The notes under the pieces are model-generated. The model ran no database searches, was not told where the DNA came from, and saw nothing but the letters and a program-made list of their open reading frames with translations. Positions 43,990 to 53,959 of a stretch of 60,747 nt of DNA are shown in pieces (position 1 is the first letter of the stretch; each line of letters starts with the position of its first letter). This DNA is from JAYZBC01 sp036339375 (lineage in GTDB: Bacteria; Pseudomonadota; Alphaproteobacteria; MPNO01; UBA2964), in the NCBI GenBank assembly GCA_036339375.1, contig JAYZBC010000083.1, forward strand, positions 1-60,747, written 5' to 3'. The position numbers were made by a program, and so were the translations under genes.

Positions 43990-44784
43990 ATGGAACAATA
44001 TTTAAAATTAATGGATCAAGTAATAAAAAACGGTGTCTCCAAAAAAGATCGTACTGGCACCGGGACTCGAAGTATATTTGGCTATCAAATGCGATTTGAC
44101 CTGGCAGATGGTTTTCCCTTGGTTACTACAAAAAAAATTCATTTACGGTCCATAATTTACGAACTTTTGTGGTTTCTTAAGGGGGACACGAACGTTACAT
44201 TTCTCAATCAACACAAAGTGTCTATTTGGGATGAATGGGCAAATGAAAAGGGTGATCTTGGTCCAATCTATGGAGCGCAATGGCGTTCCTGGCCGACACC
44301 AGACGGCCATCATATTGATCAAATCACTGAACTGGTGGAAAATATTAGGAATAATCCCCACTCGCGTCGATTAATTGTGAGTGCATGGAATGTGTCTGAA
44401 ATTAATAAAATGGCCCTACCACCCTGCCATTGTTTGTTTCAATTTTATGTGGCCGAAGGTCGTTTATCTTGTCAGTTGTACCAAAGGAGCGCTGATATAT
44501 TTTTAGGTATACCGTTCAACATTGCATCTTACGTGTTACTTACCTTGATGCTCGCACAGATTACTAATCTGAAACCTGGAGATTTTGTTCATACCCTAGG
44601 AGATGCCCACCTCTATAATAATCATTTGGATCAGGCTGCAGAGCAATTAAATCGGAACCCACGCCCACTTCCAAAAATGTCTTTGAACTCCGAAGTGGCG
44701 GATTTGTTCAGCTTCCAATTTAAAGATTTTGTTCTGCAAGACTATGATCCCCATCCTCATATTTCTGCTCCCGTTTCGGTTTAA
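43990..44784 (+). CDS. thyA: Thymidylate synthase
   Basis: The 264-residue protein matches ThyA: DRTGTGTRSIFGYQMRFDL near the N-terminus, the active-site ALPPCHCLFQFYV with the nucleophilic cysteine, and RSADIFLGIPFNIASY, LGDAHLYNNHLDQA. It methylates dUMP with methylene-tetrahydrofolate. It is six bases upstream of folA, which regenerates tetrahydrofolate from its product. Confidence 0.97.
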   Translation: MEQYLKLMDQVIKNGVSKKDRTGTGTRSIFGYQMRFDLADGFPLVTTKKIHLRSIIYELLWFLKGDTNVTFLNQHKVSIWDEWANEKGDLGPIYGAQWRSWPTPDGHHIDQITELVENIRNNPHSRRLIVSAWNVSEINKMALPPCHCLFQFYVAEGRLSCQLYQRSADIFLGIPFNIASYVLLTLMLAQITNLKPGDFVHTLGDAHLYNNHLDQAAEQLNRNPRPLPKMSLNSEVADLFSFQFKDFVLQDYDPHPHISAPVSV

Positions 44785-44790
44785 GGCATC

Positions 44791-45300
44791 ATGCGCATCG
44801 CGCTTATAGCAGCAGTTGCCCAAAACGGCATTATTGGTCGCGAAGGTGAAATGCCCTGGAAATTGTCTGGTGATCTTAAAAATTTTAAAGCTATAACTTT
44901 GGGGAAACCCCTTGTCATGGGACGACGGACTTATGAATCAATTGGGCATCCCCTACCAGGCCGTTTTAATATCGTTCTTAGTAAAAATGAAAATTTTATA
45001 GCTAAAGGAGTCACGGTTAGTAATGAAATCAAATATGCATTAAAGATTGCAAAAGAGGAGGCTTTTAAGTTGGAAGTGGAAGAAATAATGGTTATTGGCG
45101 GATCGAAAATCTACCAAGAAACTATGCCACTCGCCCACCGATTATATATAACAGAAATACATAATTCTTTCGATGGTGATGTGACTTTTCCAAAAATTAA
45201 TCCATTCGAATGGAAAGAATTATCCCGTCGGCATGTTAGTTCGGAAAACACCGAAACTTGTGATTATAGTTTTGTAATTTTTGACCGAGTAATTACCTAA
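44791..45300 (+). CDS. folA: Dihydrofolate reductase
   Basis: The 169-residue protein has the DHFR pattern IAAVAQNGIIGREGEMPWKL followed by SGDLKNFKAIT, in which the aspartate is the usual active-site acid, then GKPLVMGRRTYESIGHPLPGR and VIGGSKIYQ. It reduces dihydrofolate made by ThyA, and the two genes form an operon. Confidence 0.96.
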   Translation: MRIALIAAVAQNGIIGREGEMPWKLSGDLKNFKAITLGKPLVMGRRTYESIGHPLPGRFNIVLSKNENFIAKGVTVSNEIKYALKIAKEEAFKLEVEEIMVIGGSKIYQETMPLAHRLYITEIHNSFDGDVTFPKINPFEWKELSRRHVSSENTETCDYSFVIFDRVIT

Positions 45301-45333
45301 ATTATAATAAAATATGGAAAGCAAAATTCGTTT

Positions 45334-45885
45334 TTGAAAAAAATGTGGCTTTGCAACGTAAAATTTACCCTACCTGGATTCATACTTTTTTGGTTATTTG
45401 CTTTTGGAACGATTTCAAATTCGACCTTTGCATCTAAAAGTGTAAACCAATCCAATGTTTTAAAGGCGGACCGTGTTGTTGTCTTAAAATCAAAAAGAAG
45501 GATGTTTTTGATGAAGGAAAATTTCGTTCTTAAAATTTATGTTATTGCTTTAGGCCGATATCCAAAAGGCCCTAAAAGATACAAAGGCGACGCGAAAACT
45601 CCCGAAGGAAATTATATCCTTGATTACAAGATTAAAGACAGTGATTTTTACCGTGCAATCCGCATTAACTATCCAAATGCAAGGGATATTGACAACGCGC
45701 GTACCGCGGGTAAAGCACCAGGCGGCAAAATTGTTATACATGGCTTGCCAAACACTATGACTGCTGAACGGGTTGGTCATCCTGTATTAGATTGGACACA
45801 GGGCTGTATTGCGGTGACCAACAAGCAAATGGATGAAATCTGGAAACTGGTAGACGCAGGAACCCCAATTGAAATCCATCCGTAA
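45334..45885 (+). CDS. L,D-transpeptidase (YkuD/ErfK family)
   Basis: The 183-residue protein has an N-terminal hydrophobic signal segment (residues 11-33), then a YkuD domain with GDAKTPEGNYILDY, the histidine in IVIHGLPN and the catalytic cysteine in TQGCIAVTN. These enzymes cross-link peptidoglycan or attach proteins to it in the periplasm. The family usually has a serine-glycine-cysteine triad (SxGC); here it is TQGC, which is acceptable. A TTG and an ATG three codons later are both possible starts. Confidence 0.88.
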   Translation: MKKMWLCNVKFTLPGFILFWLFAFGTISNSTFASKSVNQSNVLKADRVVVLKSKRRMFLMKENFVLKIYVIALGRYPKGPKRYKGDAKTPEGNYILDYKIKDSDFYRAIRINYPNARDIDNARTAGKAPGGKIVIHGLPNTMTAERVGHPVLDWTQGCIAVTNKQMDEIWKLVDAGTPIEIHP

Positions 45886-45992
45886 AATTTATTTCTAACT
45901 AGTCTAAAGAAATTATTTTGCTTTAATGTCTTTTTTTCGTTCTAATTGTTTGAAAAGCGTGTAGCTAATTCACAAATTAAAGGACGAAAAGC

Positions 45993-47153
45993 ATGTCAAC
46001 TAACAGCACCTATTTGTCACCAAATGGTCAACAGGTCACACAGGGTGATGGACCGGTTTTGGAGTTAATGGTAGGAACCACCGAGGGGGTACTGACTTTA
46101 TCCCGAGCAAAAGTCGGCATGCCCTGGTTTATATCAGCTAGATCACTAACCCATTGCCATATAGGGCAACTCCTTTTCGAAAAAAAAACAGGGAAGCTTT
46201 TTGCCGGTGCACATGCAGATGGTGGAATGTGGGTAAGTGATGACGGAAAGGGCAAAAACTGGCGCTCTGTTAACAAAGGCCTTTCCAGGAAACATATCTA
46301 CGCATTGGCGAGTAGGAGAATAAATGAAAACGTGACAATGTTTGCGGGAACCTCTCCCGCAGGGCTTTATCGGAGCAACGATTTGGGAGAAAATTGGGAA
46401 GAGGTTAGTTCTATTTTTGAAGTTCCAGATACTGAAAAATGGACCTTTCCCCCACCACCACATATTCCTCATGTTAAACAAATTGTTTTTCATCCTGCTG
46501 ACCCGTTAACCATTTACGTTTTAATTGAACAAGGAGCATTTCTTAAGTCAGTTGACGATGGAAAAACTTGGACTGATTTGACCTCCTATTCCCATCCTGA
46601 AGATGAATCTTATCGGGACATGCATAGGTTGGTTATTCAGCCCAACACACCTAAAAATTTTTACATAGCAACGGGTGTGGGTATGTATCGGAGTGCGGAT
46701 GGGGGCCAAACTTTTAAGCGTTTGACGAGGCGCGGCGAACGTTTGGGTTATCCGGACTTTGTTTTTTTGCACCCTAAGGATTTTCAAACAATCTACGTTG
46801 GGGGCTCCGAGCTAAACCCTGGAAAATGGTATGAAACAGGGATGGCAAAATCCTGTGTGATGCGTAGCAGTGACGCAGGGAATAGTTGGGAGGAATTAAA
46901 AAATGGTATGCCTGAACCAATGAAAGGCGCAATTGAAGCAATGACGCAACATTATTGGGATGGGGGTATGAATTTGTTTGTGGGTACTGCAACGGGTGAA
47001 GTGTATTTAAGCGAGGATGAAGGGTTTTCCTGGGTTTGTATTGCTAATGAAATTAAACCTATTTCGAAAGATGATCATCACATCCCGTTTATCTCAGAGG
47101 AAAAAAGGAAAGAGGAAATGGATCGACGTCATCGTGCTATGGCCAAAAACTAG
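45993..47153 (+). CDS. BNR/Asp-box beta-propeller protein
   Basis: The 386-residue protein has no signal peptide and repeats Asp-box-like motifs (S/T-x-D-x-G-x-x-W): VSDDGKGKNW, RSNDLGENW, VDDGKTW, SADGGQTF, SSDAGNSW and SEDEGFSW. These build a sialidase/sortilin-type beta-propeller. The sialidase catalytic residues are not evident, so it is not assigned an enzyme activity. It is an orphan between the L,D-transpeptidase and the molybdenum hydroxylase gene. Confidence 0.8.
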   Translation: MSTNSTYLSPNGQQVTQGDGPVLELMVGTTEGVLTLSRAKVGMPWFISARSLTHCHIGQLLFEKKTGKLFAGAHADGGMWVSDDGKGKNWRSVNKGLSRKHIYALASRRINENVTMFAGTSPAGLYRSNDLGENWEEVSSIFEVPDTEKWTFPPPPHIPHVKQIVFHPADPLTIYVLIEQGAFLKSVDDGKTWTDLTSYSHPEDESYRDMHRLVIQPNTPKNFYIATGVGMYRSADGGQTFKRLTRRGERLGYPDFVFLHPKDFQTIYVGGSELNPGKWYETGMAKSCVMRSSDAGNSWEELKNGMPEPMKGAIEAMTQHYWDGGMNLFVGTATGEVYLSEDEGFSWVCIANEIKPISKDDHHIPFISEEKRKEEMDRRHRAMAKN

Positions 47154-47264
47154 GAGCTTGGTTGAATTAAAACAATCACCATTTTTTGTAATAGGCTTTC
47201 GGCGTATTTTTACTCGGTCGATTTGAACAAAATTTAATTTTTAACGTTCTCCCTTTTTACAGCT

Positions 47265-49598
47265 TTATTTGGTCCCCACCGATTGAAGAGCTCTCCAAAC
47301 TTTTTCGTTCGTGGCGGGCATTTCTATCGATTTTGCTCCAATGTTAAATAGCGCGTCGTTGATTGCATTCATGATGGCGGGCATCGCTCCAACTGTTCCA
47401 GCCTCTCCAACACCTTTTACTCCTAGGGGATTGCGTAACGTTGGAATTTCGTTGGCAGAAATTTCGAAAGAACAAAAATCATCAGCTCTGGGCATACAAT
47501 AATCCATAAATGACCCACTAATAAGCTGGCCGTTTTCTGTATCATAAAACACATCCTCCATTAAAATTTGTCCTGCCCCTTGTACGATACCCCCATGGAC
47601 TTGGCCATCAAACAGTTTTGGATTGAGAATGGTTCCTGCGTCATCAACCGCTGTATATCTAACAAGCTCAATTTTGCCAGTTTCAGAATCTATTGCAATT
47701 TCAGCTAAATGGCACCCGTTAGGATAGGTTGGTGCCTGCCCTTGGCCCATGCCAAATTCTCCATGCTCGTAGAAACCTGGTTCTATGTCGACTGGGAGTT
47801 TTCCTTTCTGAAAGGCTGTTTTTGCGATTTCTTCAATTTTGATAGTGCGGTCCGTTCCACTAACAATAAACTGTCCTTCCTCATAGTCTACATCTTCTAT
47901 TGCGGTCTCAAAAATATGGGCAGCTATTTGTTTTCCTTTATTAATAATTTTATCAGCTGCATTGGCAACAGCAGAACCCACGAAAACAGCACACCTGGCA
48001 TTAAACGTGCCAACACCTGTAGTGACTTTGTCAGTGTCACCATATCTATAAATAACATCCTTTGTGTCGATGCCAAGTCTGTCTGCTAACACTTGTTTAA
48101 AAGTGGTTCCATGCCCTTGACCGTGGTCCATTGCGCCAGAAAGAAGCGTTATACCGCCGGACGGATCAAACCTTATTTCGACATGCTCAAAGTTTGTACT
48201 TGCAACACCTGTAACGGAGTTAGAAGAGCCTATACCTAGAAACTTACCCCGGCTTTTGGCTTCTTTTCTTCGATCTACAAACTCAGCGAAATTTCCAGCT
48301 TCTAAGCATTGCTCAAAATTTTTAGGAAAATCACCGCAATCATACACATCTCCGAGACACGTACGAAAAGGCATGACCTCTGGCCCAACTGTATTTATCC
48401 TCCGTAAATCAATAGGATCAATGCCAAGTTCACGCGCAGCTACATCGACCATTACTTCAATTACAAAGACTGGTTCTGGTTTAGCTCCGCCACGGTACTG
48501 GGCATTTGTCATGATATTAGCAAATACTCCGGTTACTTTAGCGTGGATTGCTTGGATATCGTATACACCAGCTAAACCGCCGAGCCCTCCGGTTGCACAC
48601 CTAATATTTCTATCGTTAGTAAAATACGCGCCTATTGGCACTTTTGTATGGGTTCGCAAAGCAATGAATTTGTAGTCCTTATCAAGTGCCAATTCAGCAT
48701 CTACAAGCCCACCCCTTGCTTGCTCATCAGAGAGCAGGCTTTCACTCCTATCTGCTATCCATTTTATTGGTCGACCGACCACTTCGGATCCCCAAAGTGC
48801 TAAACTATATTCTGGATAGCAGCCGCCTTTTATACCAAAACCACCGCCCATATTATCGCATATAACCCGCAATTGGGTTTGTGGCATCTTAAAAATTTGG
48901 CCAGCTATTTGCTGCCGAATCCCATGTACAGACTGCACAGTGGCTCTCAACGTATAGCGATTTTCGTAGCTATCATACGTGCCTATGCAGCCGCGCGTTT
49001 CCATTGCGTTGCAGGCTACACGGTTTACGCAAACACGGTGATGCACGATATACTCTGCGTCAGCGAATGCAGCGGTAACTTTACTAGCGTCACCTCTTTC
49101 AAAGGTATAAGCCTCATTATCTTGGTTTTCCTCCCAAATTTTGGGTGCTCCTGACTCTAACGCTTCGTCAACTGATATTAGTGGCTTAAGCGGCTGATAA
49201 TCTACAAAAATTAATTCTGCTGCGTCCTTAGCCTGGTTTAATTTTTCAGCGATTACGAAAGCAACAGGTTCGCCAATAAATCTTACACGCTCTTGGGCGA
49301 GTAATGGTTGCGAGCAGACAAACCCCGGTTTCCCATCACTTCGCTGTCCCGCAAATGCCGGTTTGAGGCCGCCTAAATTCCTTTTAACAAGGTCCTCTCC
49401 GGTCAAGACTGCTAATACACCGTCGAAATTTTCGGCCTTTTCTGTATCAATTGATTGAATTTTGGCATGGGCTATTGGTGAGCGTAATACAAAAGCATGA
49501 GCCTGTCCTAAAGCATCCACGTCATCAGTATATCGGCCGAGACCTTGAAGGAGCCTCAGATCCTCCTCACGGAGAACAGGTTTACCAATTTGATTCAT
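47265..49598 (-). CDS. Molybdenum hydroxylase large subunit (CoxL/xanthine dehydrogenase family)
   Basis: The 777-residue protein has the two molybdopterin-binding halves of the CoxL/XdhB family. It opens with GKPVLREEDLRLLQGLGRYTDD, and carries the molybdopterin-contacting GGGFGIKGG and the catalytic glutamate in GVKGVGEAGTVGAMPA. The loop equivalent to the CO dehydrogenase active-site AYRCSFR is QYRGGAKPEP, so it is not a CO dehydrogenase. The FAD and [2Fe-2S] subunit genes that normally accompany it are absent in the window. The substrate is unknown, but aldehydes or N-heterocycles are usual for such enzymes. Confidence 0.86.
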   Translation of the reverse strand: MNQIGKPVLREEDLRLLQGLGRYTDDVDALGQAHAFVLRSPIAHAKIQSIDTEKAENFDGVLAVLTGEDLVKRNLGGLKPAFAGQRSDGKPGFVCSQPLLAQERVRFIGEPVAFVIAEKLNQAKDAAELIFVDYQPLKPLISVDEALESGAPKIWEENQDNEAYTFERGDASKVTAAFADAEYIVHHRVCVNRVACNAMETRGCIGTYDSYENRYTLRATVQSVHGIRQQIAGQIFKMPQTQLRVICDNMGGGFGIKGGCYPEYSLALWGSEVVGRPIKWIADRSESLLSDEQARGGLVDAELALDKDYKFIALRTHTKVPIGAYFTNDRNIRCATGGLGGLAGVYDIQAIHAKVTGVFANIMTNAQYRGGAKPEPVFVIEVMVDVAARELGIDPIDLRRINTVGPEVMPFRTCLGDVYDCGDFPKNFEQCLEAGNFAEFVDRRKEAKSRGKFLGIGSSNSVTGVASTNFEHVEIRFDPSGGITLLSGAMDHGQGHGTTFKQVLADRLGIDTKDVIYRYGDTDKVTTGVGTFNARCAVFVGSAVANAADKIINKGKQIAAHIFETAIEDVDYEEGQFIVSGTDRTIKIEEIAKTAFQKGKLPVDIEPGFYEHGEFGMGQGQAPTYPNGCHLAEIAIDSETGKIELVRYTAVDDAGTILNPKLFDGQVHGGIVQGAGQILMEDVFYDTENGQLISGSFMDYCMPRADDFCSFEISANEIPTLRNPLGVKGVGEAGTVGAMPAIMNAINDALFNIGAKSIEMPATNEKVWRALQSVGTK

Positions 49599-49600
49599 TT

Positions 49601-50497
49601 TTAAACCACTTTATAAGTTGCATGTTCATTTGCTATTCCGTCGCATTTAATTTTGCCTGATCCGACCAAATTCTGCAAATGAGCCAATACTGACCGTGCA
49701 GCGGCACTATGCATTTTTTCAGGCAAGTGTTTATACAAAACCTGGACGATTTTTGGAATTGTCTGTAATCCTTTTTCTATACAATGCAAAATATCTTTTT
49801 CTCTCATCAGGCGATGTTTTTTATAGGCTCGAGTAAAAGGTTTTGGGTGCATGATTGCTGGACCATGCGCTGGCCAATAGGTTTTCTCTTTTCGCTCCAA
49901 ACAAACTTCTAAGCTTTCCATATAATCACCCATATTCCCGTCTGGTGGTGAAACAATTGTTGTATTCCAACCCATGATGTGGTCCCCGGTGAAAAGGATA
50001 TTTTCTTCATCCAAAGCAAAACACATGTGGTTGGACATGTGCCCCGGTGTGAAAACTGCCTCAAGCGCCCATCCATCCCCTTTTATAATATCTCCATTTT
50101 TAATTTCTTGATCGGGTGAAAAACTATAATCAATTGATTCTGTCGGAGCCTCGCCAGCTGGCATGGCTTTTAGGGATGCCCCTTGAATTTCACCACCAAC
50201 CAAATTTTTTAAGAGGGCTGCACCAGGGGAATGATCGTGATGAGTATGCGTAACCAGGATTTGTTCTACCGTTTCTCCTGACAGGGAATTTTCCAAAGCT
50301 TTTATATGCCCTTTGAGTGCAGGCCCTGGATCAATTACAACAACTCGATCATGACCAATGATATAGGTATTGGTCCCATAAAACGTAAAACCGCTAGGAT
50401 TTTTGGCTACCAAACGACGTACAAGTCCTGTGATTTGTTGGACTTCGCCATATTCGAATTGCATCTTTTTGTTGAATGAAATGTCGGCTGAAGACAC
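49601..50497 (-). CDS. MBL-fold metallohydrolase (LACTB2-like)
   Basis: The 298-residue protein has the metal-binding THTHHDHSPGA, the following HTPGHMSNH, GDHIMGW and PAHGPAI, and a C-terminal helical domain with SVLAHL that resembles a winged helix. This arrangement is found in LACTB2-like hydrolases that act on thioesters or RNA. The start is a GTG five bases after the Mrp stop, with GGAG overlapping that stop, so it is coupled to Mrp. Confidence 0.83.
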   Translation of the reverse strand: MSSADISFNKKMQFEYGEVQQITGLVRRLVAKNPSGFTFYGTNTYIIGHDRVVVIDPGPALKGHIKALENSLSGETVEQILVTHTHHDHSPGAALLKNLVGGEIQGASLKAMPAGEAPTESIDYSFSPDQEIKNGDIIKGDGWALEAVFTPGHMSNHMCFALDEENILFTGDHIMGWNTTIVSPPDGNMGDYMESLEVCLERKEKTYWPAHGPAIMHPKPFTRAYKKHRLMREKDILHCIEKGLQTIPKIVQVLYKHLPEKMHSAAARSVLAHLQNLVGSGKIKCDGIANEHATYKVV

Positions 50498-50502
50498 GTT
50501 AT

Positions 50503-51603
50503 TTACTCCACTACAATTTCTGGGCCTGAAAATTGCTCAATACCACTATCGATTTTATCCCACAGCCTGTCTGCGATTTTCTGATATATTTCCGCCTGTC
50601 GGCTTTTCGGATCTAATGCTACAATTGGTTGACCGGAATCTGCACATTCCCGAATTGCCATTTCTATTGGGACTTCACCAAGAAAATCAACTCCCAATTG
50701 TGTGGCCGCTGTTTTTGCCCCCCCATGAGTAAATATGTCAGACCTTTCATTACAATGCGGGCAAACAAAATAACTCATGTTTTCAATTATCCCCAACACC
50801 GGAACCTCTACCTTCCGGAACATATTCAGTCCTTTTTTTGCATCCAAAAGAGCGAGATCTTGGGGAGTTGAAACTATTACCGAACCCGCTAAAGCAACGC
50901 GTTGTGCCATTGTGAGTTGGGCGTCACCAGTACCCGGTGGCATGTCCACGAGAAGCAAATCGAGATTTCCCCATTCCACATCTGTCATCATTTGTTCCAA
51001 AGCACCCATAACCATTGGTCCACGCCAAATCATCGGTGTGTCAGACGGGACCATGAAGCCAATTGACATGCATTTTAGGCCGAACTTATCGATAGGGATA
51101 AGGCGTTTTCCATCAGGAGAATCAGGCTTTTCCTTAATTCCGAGCATTAAAGGCAGAGATGGGCCGTAAATATCAGCATCTAGAATTCCTGTTCGGTGGC
51201 CTGCTTGAGCCATGGCTACCGCAAGGTTTACAGTAGTTGTTGATTTTCCAACCCCCCCTTTACCTGATGCAACAGCTATGACCGCAGGAATGTCTTCTAG
51301 GAGTTTTGCCGGAGCAGATTGTTTCTGCTGGGGGGAGGCATTTTCGTTCCGTCTTGTTGGAGCTGTTAACACAGCAGTAACTGATAGAACGCCAGGAATA
51401 GCTAAAATCACTTCTTCCGCAGCTTTGCGCATAGGTTCAAGGTTGGGTCCGCGTTCCGAATCAACTTCTATAGTAAACCCGACATTTCCATTCTTGTTAA
51501 CGACACCTGAAATCATATTAAGGGCGACGATATTGTCATTCCGGTCCGGGTCTTGAATCTTGCGCAACGCCTCAAGAATTTGCACTTCCCCAACTTGTTT
51601 CAT
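50503..51603 (-). CDS. mrp: Mrp/NBP35-family iron-sulfur cluster carrier ATPase
   Basis: The 366-residue protein has an N-terminal MIP18/DUF59 domain (ILEALRKIQDPDRNDNIVAL), then a P-loop ATPase domain with the deviant Walker A ASGKGGVGKSTTTVNLA, DADIYGPSLPLML, and the CxxC cluster site in YFVCPHCNERSDIF. It carries Fe-S clusters to target proteins. It is upstream of the metallohydrolase gene and divergent from hflK. Confidence 0.94.
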   Translation of the reverse strand: MKQVGEVQILEALRKIQDPDRNDNIVALNMISGVVNKNGNVGFTIEVDSERGPNLEPMRKAAEEVILAIPGVLSVTAVLTAPTRRNENASPQQKQSAPAKLLEDIPAVIAVASGKGGVGKSTTTVNLAVAMAQAGHRTGILDADIYGPSLPLMLGIKEKPDSPDGKRLIPIDKFGLKCMSIGFMVPSDTPMIWRGPMVMGALEQMMTDVEWGNLDLLLVDMPPGTGDAQLTMAQRVALAGSVIVSTPQDLALLDAKKGLNMFRKVEVPVLGIIENMSYFVCPHCNERSDIFTHGGAKTAATQLGVDFLGEVPIEMAIRECADSGQPIVALDPKSRQAEIYQKIADRLWDKIDSGIEQFSGPEIVVE

Positions 51604-51765
51604 TTACAACTGCTCCGGTTTTATTTCTTTCCAAAAAGGTTATTATCTTACAATATTATCTTTTTTAATAAAAACACAGCATTGCGTTAACGATTAAGCT
51701 AACATATATACCCATAGGGTTGGGAGGCAATTTGCCTCCAGTATAAACAAAGACAGGAAGAAAAC

Positions 51766-52872
51766 ATGCCTTGGAAACAACAAGGTGGCGGAACTGGTGG
51801 CCCGTGGGGTAGCGGTCCCAGCGGGAACGGTGCCAGCGGAGCTCAACCACCTAATTTAGAAGAAATTTTACGTAAAGGTCAGGACCGATTCAAAAGAATG
51901 GTTCCCGGCGGGTTCGGGCGAGGAAAAGGCTTGGTGATTTTAATCTTAGGGGCGTTGGTCCTATGGTTGGCTAGTGGTTTTTATCGTGTTCAACCCGGTG
52001 AAGTAGGCGTGGAACTTTTATTCGGAAAATTTGTCAAACAAACCAGCTCAGGTTTACATCTTTGGTTTCCAGTGCCCATTGGAAGTGTCGCTACTCCAAA
52101 TGTTCAAAGAACCAACACCATTGCCATTGGTTTCCGAAGCACAGGGGGAATAGGTCGTGCTGCCACCATTCGTGACATATCCGAAGAAAGTTTGATGGTA
52201 ACAGGCGATCAAAATATCATTGACATTGATTTTGTTGTGCAGTGGAGAATCAAGAACGCGAAAAATTTTCTTTTTAATATCCGTGATCCTCAAGCAACTG
52301 CAAAAATAGCTGCAGAAAGTGCAATCAGGGAAGTTGTGGGACAAAATACTTTGGAAGACGCTTTAGCTAAACGTAGACAACATGTTGAGACACAAACCAA
52401 AATTTTGCTCCAGAAAATATTGGATCATTATGCTGCTGGTATTTTTGTCGCTGAAGTTAAAATGCAAAAAGTTGAGCCACCTCAACCCGTCATCGATGCG
52501 TTTAATGATGTTCAACGAGCAAAACAAGACAAAGAACGGCAGCAAAACGAAGCGGATGCCTATCGCAATGACATAATTCCAAAGGCAAAGGGCGAAGCCC
52601 AGCGTGTCATCCAGGAAGCGACCGCATATCGGGAAAAACTCATAAAAGAAGCCGAAGGTGAAGCAAAAAGATTTATCTCTGTTTATGATGCTTATAAAGG
52701 TGGAAAAGCAGTTACAAGACAACGTCTTTTCTTAGAACGAATGCAAGATGTTTTTAAAGATTCAGAAAAGATAATCATAGACAGTAAGGGTGGGCAGGGT
52801 GTTGTGCCTTACCTCCCTTTGCCGGAAATCAAAAAACGTTCTGATGCCGAAAAAGCAGAGGGAGTTCAATAA
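51766..52872 (+). CDS. hflK: FtsH protease regulator HflK
   Basis: The 368-residue protein has a Gly/Pro-rich cytoplasmic N-terminus, one membrane helix (GLVILILGALVLWLASG) and a periplasmic SPFH/band-7 domain with FYRVQPGEVGVELLFG, then a coiled coil with QRVIQEATAYREKLIKEAEGEA. With HflC it forms the large complex that modulates FtsH. It is two bases before hflC. Confidence 0.94.
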   Translation: MPWKQQGGGTGGPWGSGPSGNGASGAQPPNLEEILRKGQDRFKRMVPGGFGRGKGLVILILGALVLWLASGFYRVQPGEVGVELLFGKFVKQTSSGLHLWFPVPIGSVATPNVQRTNTIAIGFRSTGGIGRAATIRDISEESLMVTGDQNIIDIDFVVQWRIKNAKNFLFNIRDPQATAKIAAESAIREVVGQNTLEDALAKRRQHVETQTKILLQKILDHYAAGIFVAEVKMQKVEPPQPVIDAFNDVQRAKQDKERQQNEADAYRNDIIPKAKGEAQRVIQEATAYREKLIKEAEGEAKRFISVYDAYKGGKAVTRQRLFLERMQDVFKDSEKIIIDSKGGQGVVPYLPLPEIKKRSDAEKAEGVQ

Positions 52873-52873
52873 T

Positions 52874-53752
52874 ATGAGAAGGCTTTTATTAATAATATTC
52901 GGTGTAGTGGTAGTTGTAGGCGGGTTTGCCGCCTTTGATTCAATGTTTACGCTTCATCAGACTAAACAAGCATTAGTTTTGCAATTTGGGCGTTATGTAG
53001 CAACTATCCAAACGCCAGGGCTTAATTTCAAAGTGCCTTTTGTACAGGGAATTGAAGTTTTTGATAAAAGAATTCTAGATCTTGATCCGCCCGCACAAGA
53101 AGTTATTTTAGCTGACCAAAAGCGCATAAATGTTGATGCTTTTGTGAGATATAAAATTGTTGATCCCCTTGAGTTTAAGAAAAAAGCTGTAACCCAAACA
53201 AATTTCCAGCAGGTATTTGGTGCTAAACTGAATGCTGCAGTTCGGTCAGAAGTTGGTAAAATTTTACTTGGTGATATGTTGTCTGATAAGCGAGATGACG
53301 TAATGGCTCTTATAACCCAACAAATGAAAGGTCAGGCACCAGAATTTGGAATTAAGGTTGTTGACGTTCGGATTGGGCGAACGGATTTGCCTCAGGCCGC
53401 TAGTCAATCGGTTTATAATCGTATGAGATCACAACGTGTTGCACAAGCAGCCCAATTACGCGCAGAGGGGGCTGAAATAAAAGCAAAAATTCAAGCGGAG
53501 GCTGATCGCGACAGAACCATTATTTTGGCGTTAGCTGAACGTGAGGGACAAATTCTCCGTGGTCAGGGCGAGGGTCAAAAAACAAATATTCTAAATGAAG
53601 CTTTTGGCAAAGATCCAAAGTTTTTTGGTTTTTATCGGAGTATGGAGGCCTATGGGAAAGCATTTGGTGAGGGTACGACGATGGTGCTTTCGCCGAACAG
53701 TGAATTTTTCCGTTATTTTCGGGAACTCAATGCCCCTAAAAAAATAGAATAA
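52874..53752 (+). CDS. hflC: FtsH protease regulator HflC
   Basis: The 292-residue protein has an N-terminal membrane helix (LLLIIFGVVVVVGGFAAF), a band-7/SPFH domain with LQFGRYVATIQTPGLNFKVPF, and a coiled-coil tail with RAEGAEIKAKIQAEADRDR. The start is the ATG one base after the hflK stop; a longer reading frame would overlap hflK and is unlikely. It partners HflK. Confidence 0.94.
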   Translation: MRRLLLIIFGVVVVVGGFAAFDSMFTLHQTKQALVLQFGRYVATIQTPGLNFKVPFVQGIEVFDKRILDLDPPAQEVILADQKRINVDAFVRYKIVDPLEFKKKAVTQTNFQQVFGAKLNAAVRSEVGKILLGDMLSDKRDDVMALITQQMKGQAPEFGIKVVDVRIGRTDLPQAASQSVYNRMRSQRVAQAAQLRAEGAEIKAKIQAEADRDRTIILALAEREGQILRGQGEGQKTNILNEAFGKDPKFFGFYRSMEAYGKAFGEGTTMVLSPNSEFFRYFRELNAPKKIE

Positions 53753-53770
53753 TTAAGTAGATTAAGACCC

Positions 53771-53959
53771 ATGCTATTTGAGTTGGCTGTTGCCTTGGCC
53801 CTTGTGTTGGTCATCGAAGGTCTGATGTATGCAGTTTTTCCAAAATCAATGAAACGGATTTTGGAAGGTGCACTTTCAATGTCCCCATCTGCTCTCCGTT
53901 CTGCGGGTTTATTTTCAGCTATTATTGGTGTGGGTTTGGTTTGGCTATTGCGTGGCTAG
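53771..53959 (+). CDS. DUF2065 small membrane protein
   Basis: The 62-residue protein has two membrane helices separated by a short loop: ALALVLVIEGLMYAVFP and GLFSAIIGVGLVWLL. This is the DUF2065 family, which sits directly after hflKC in many Alpha- and Gammaproteobacteria. Its function is unknown, but the fixed place suggests a role with the HflKC-FtsH complex. Confidence 0.85.
   Translation: MLFELAVALALVLVIEGLMYAVFPKSMKRILEGALSMSPSALRSAGLFSAIIGVGLVWLLRG

Noticed and set aside
52790..52873. Longer N-terminus for HflC
   Set aside because: It lies within the end of hflK and would put 28 unrelated residues before the membrane helix; the ATG after the hflK stop fits the family.
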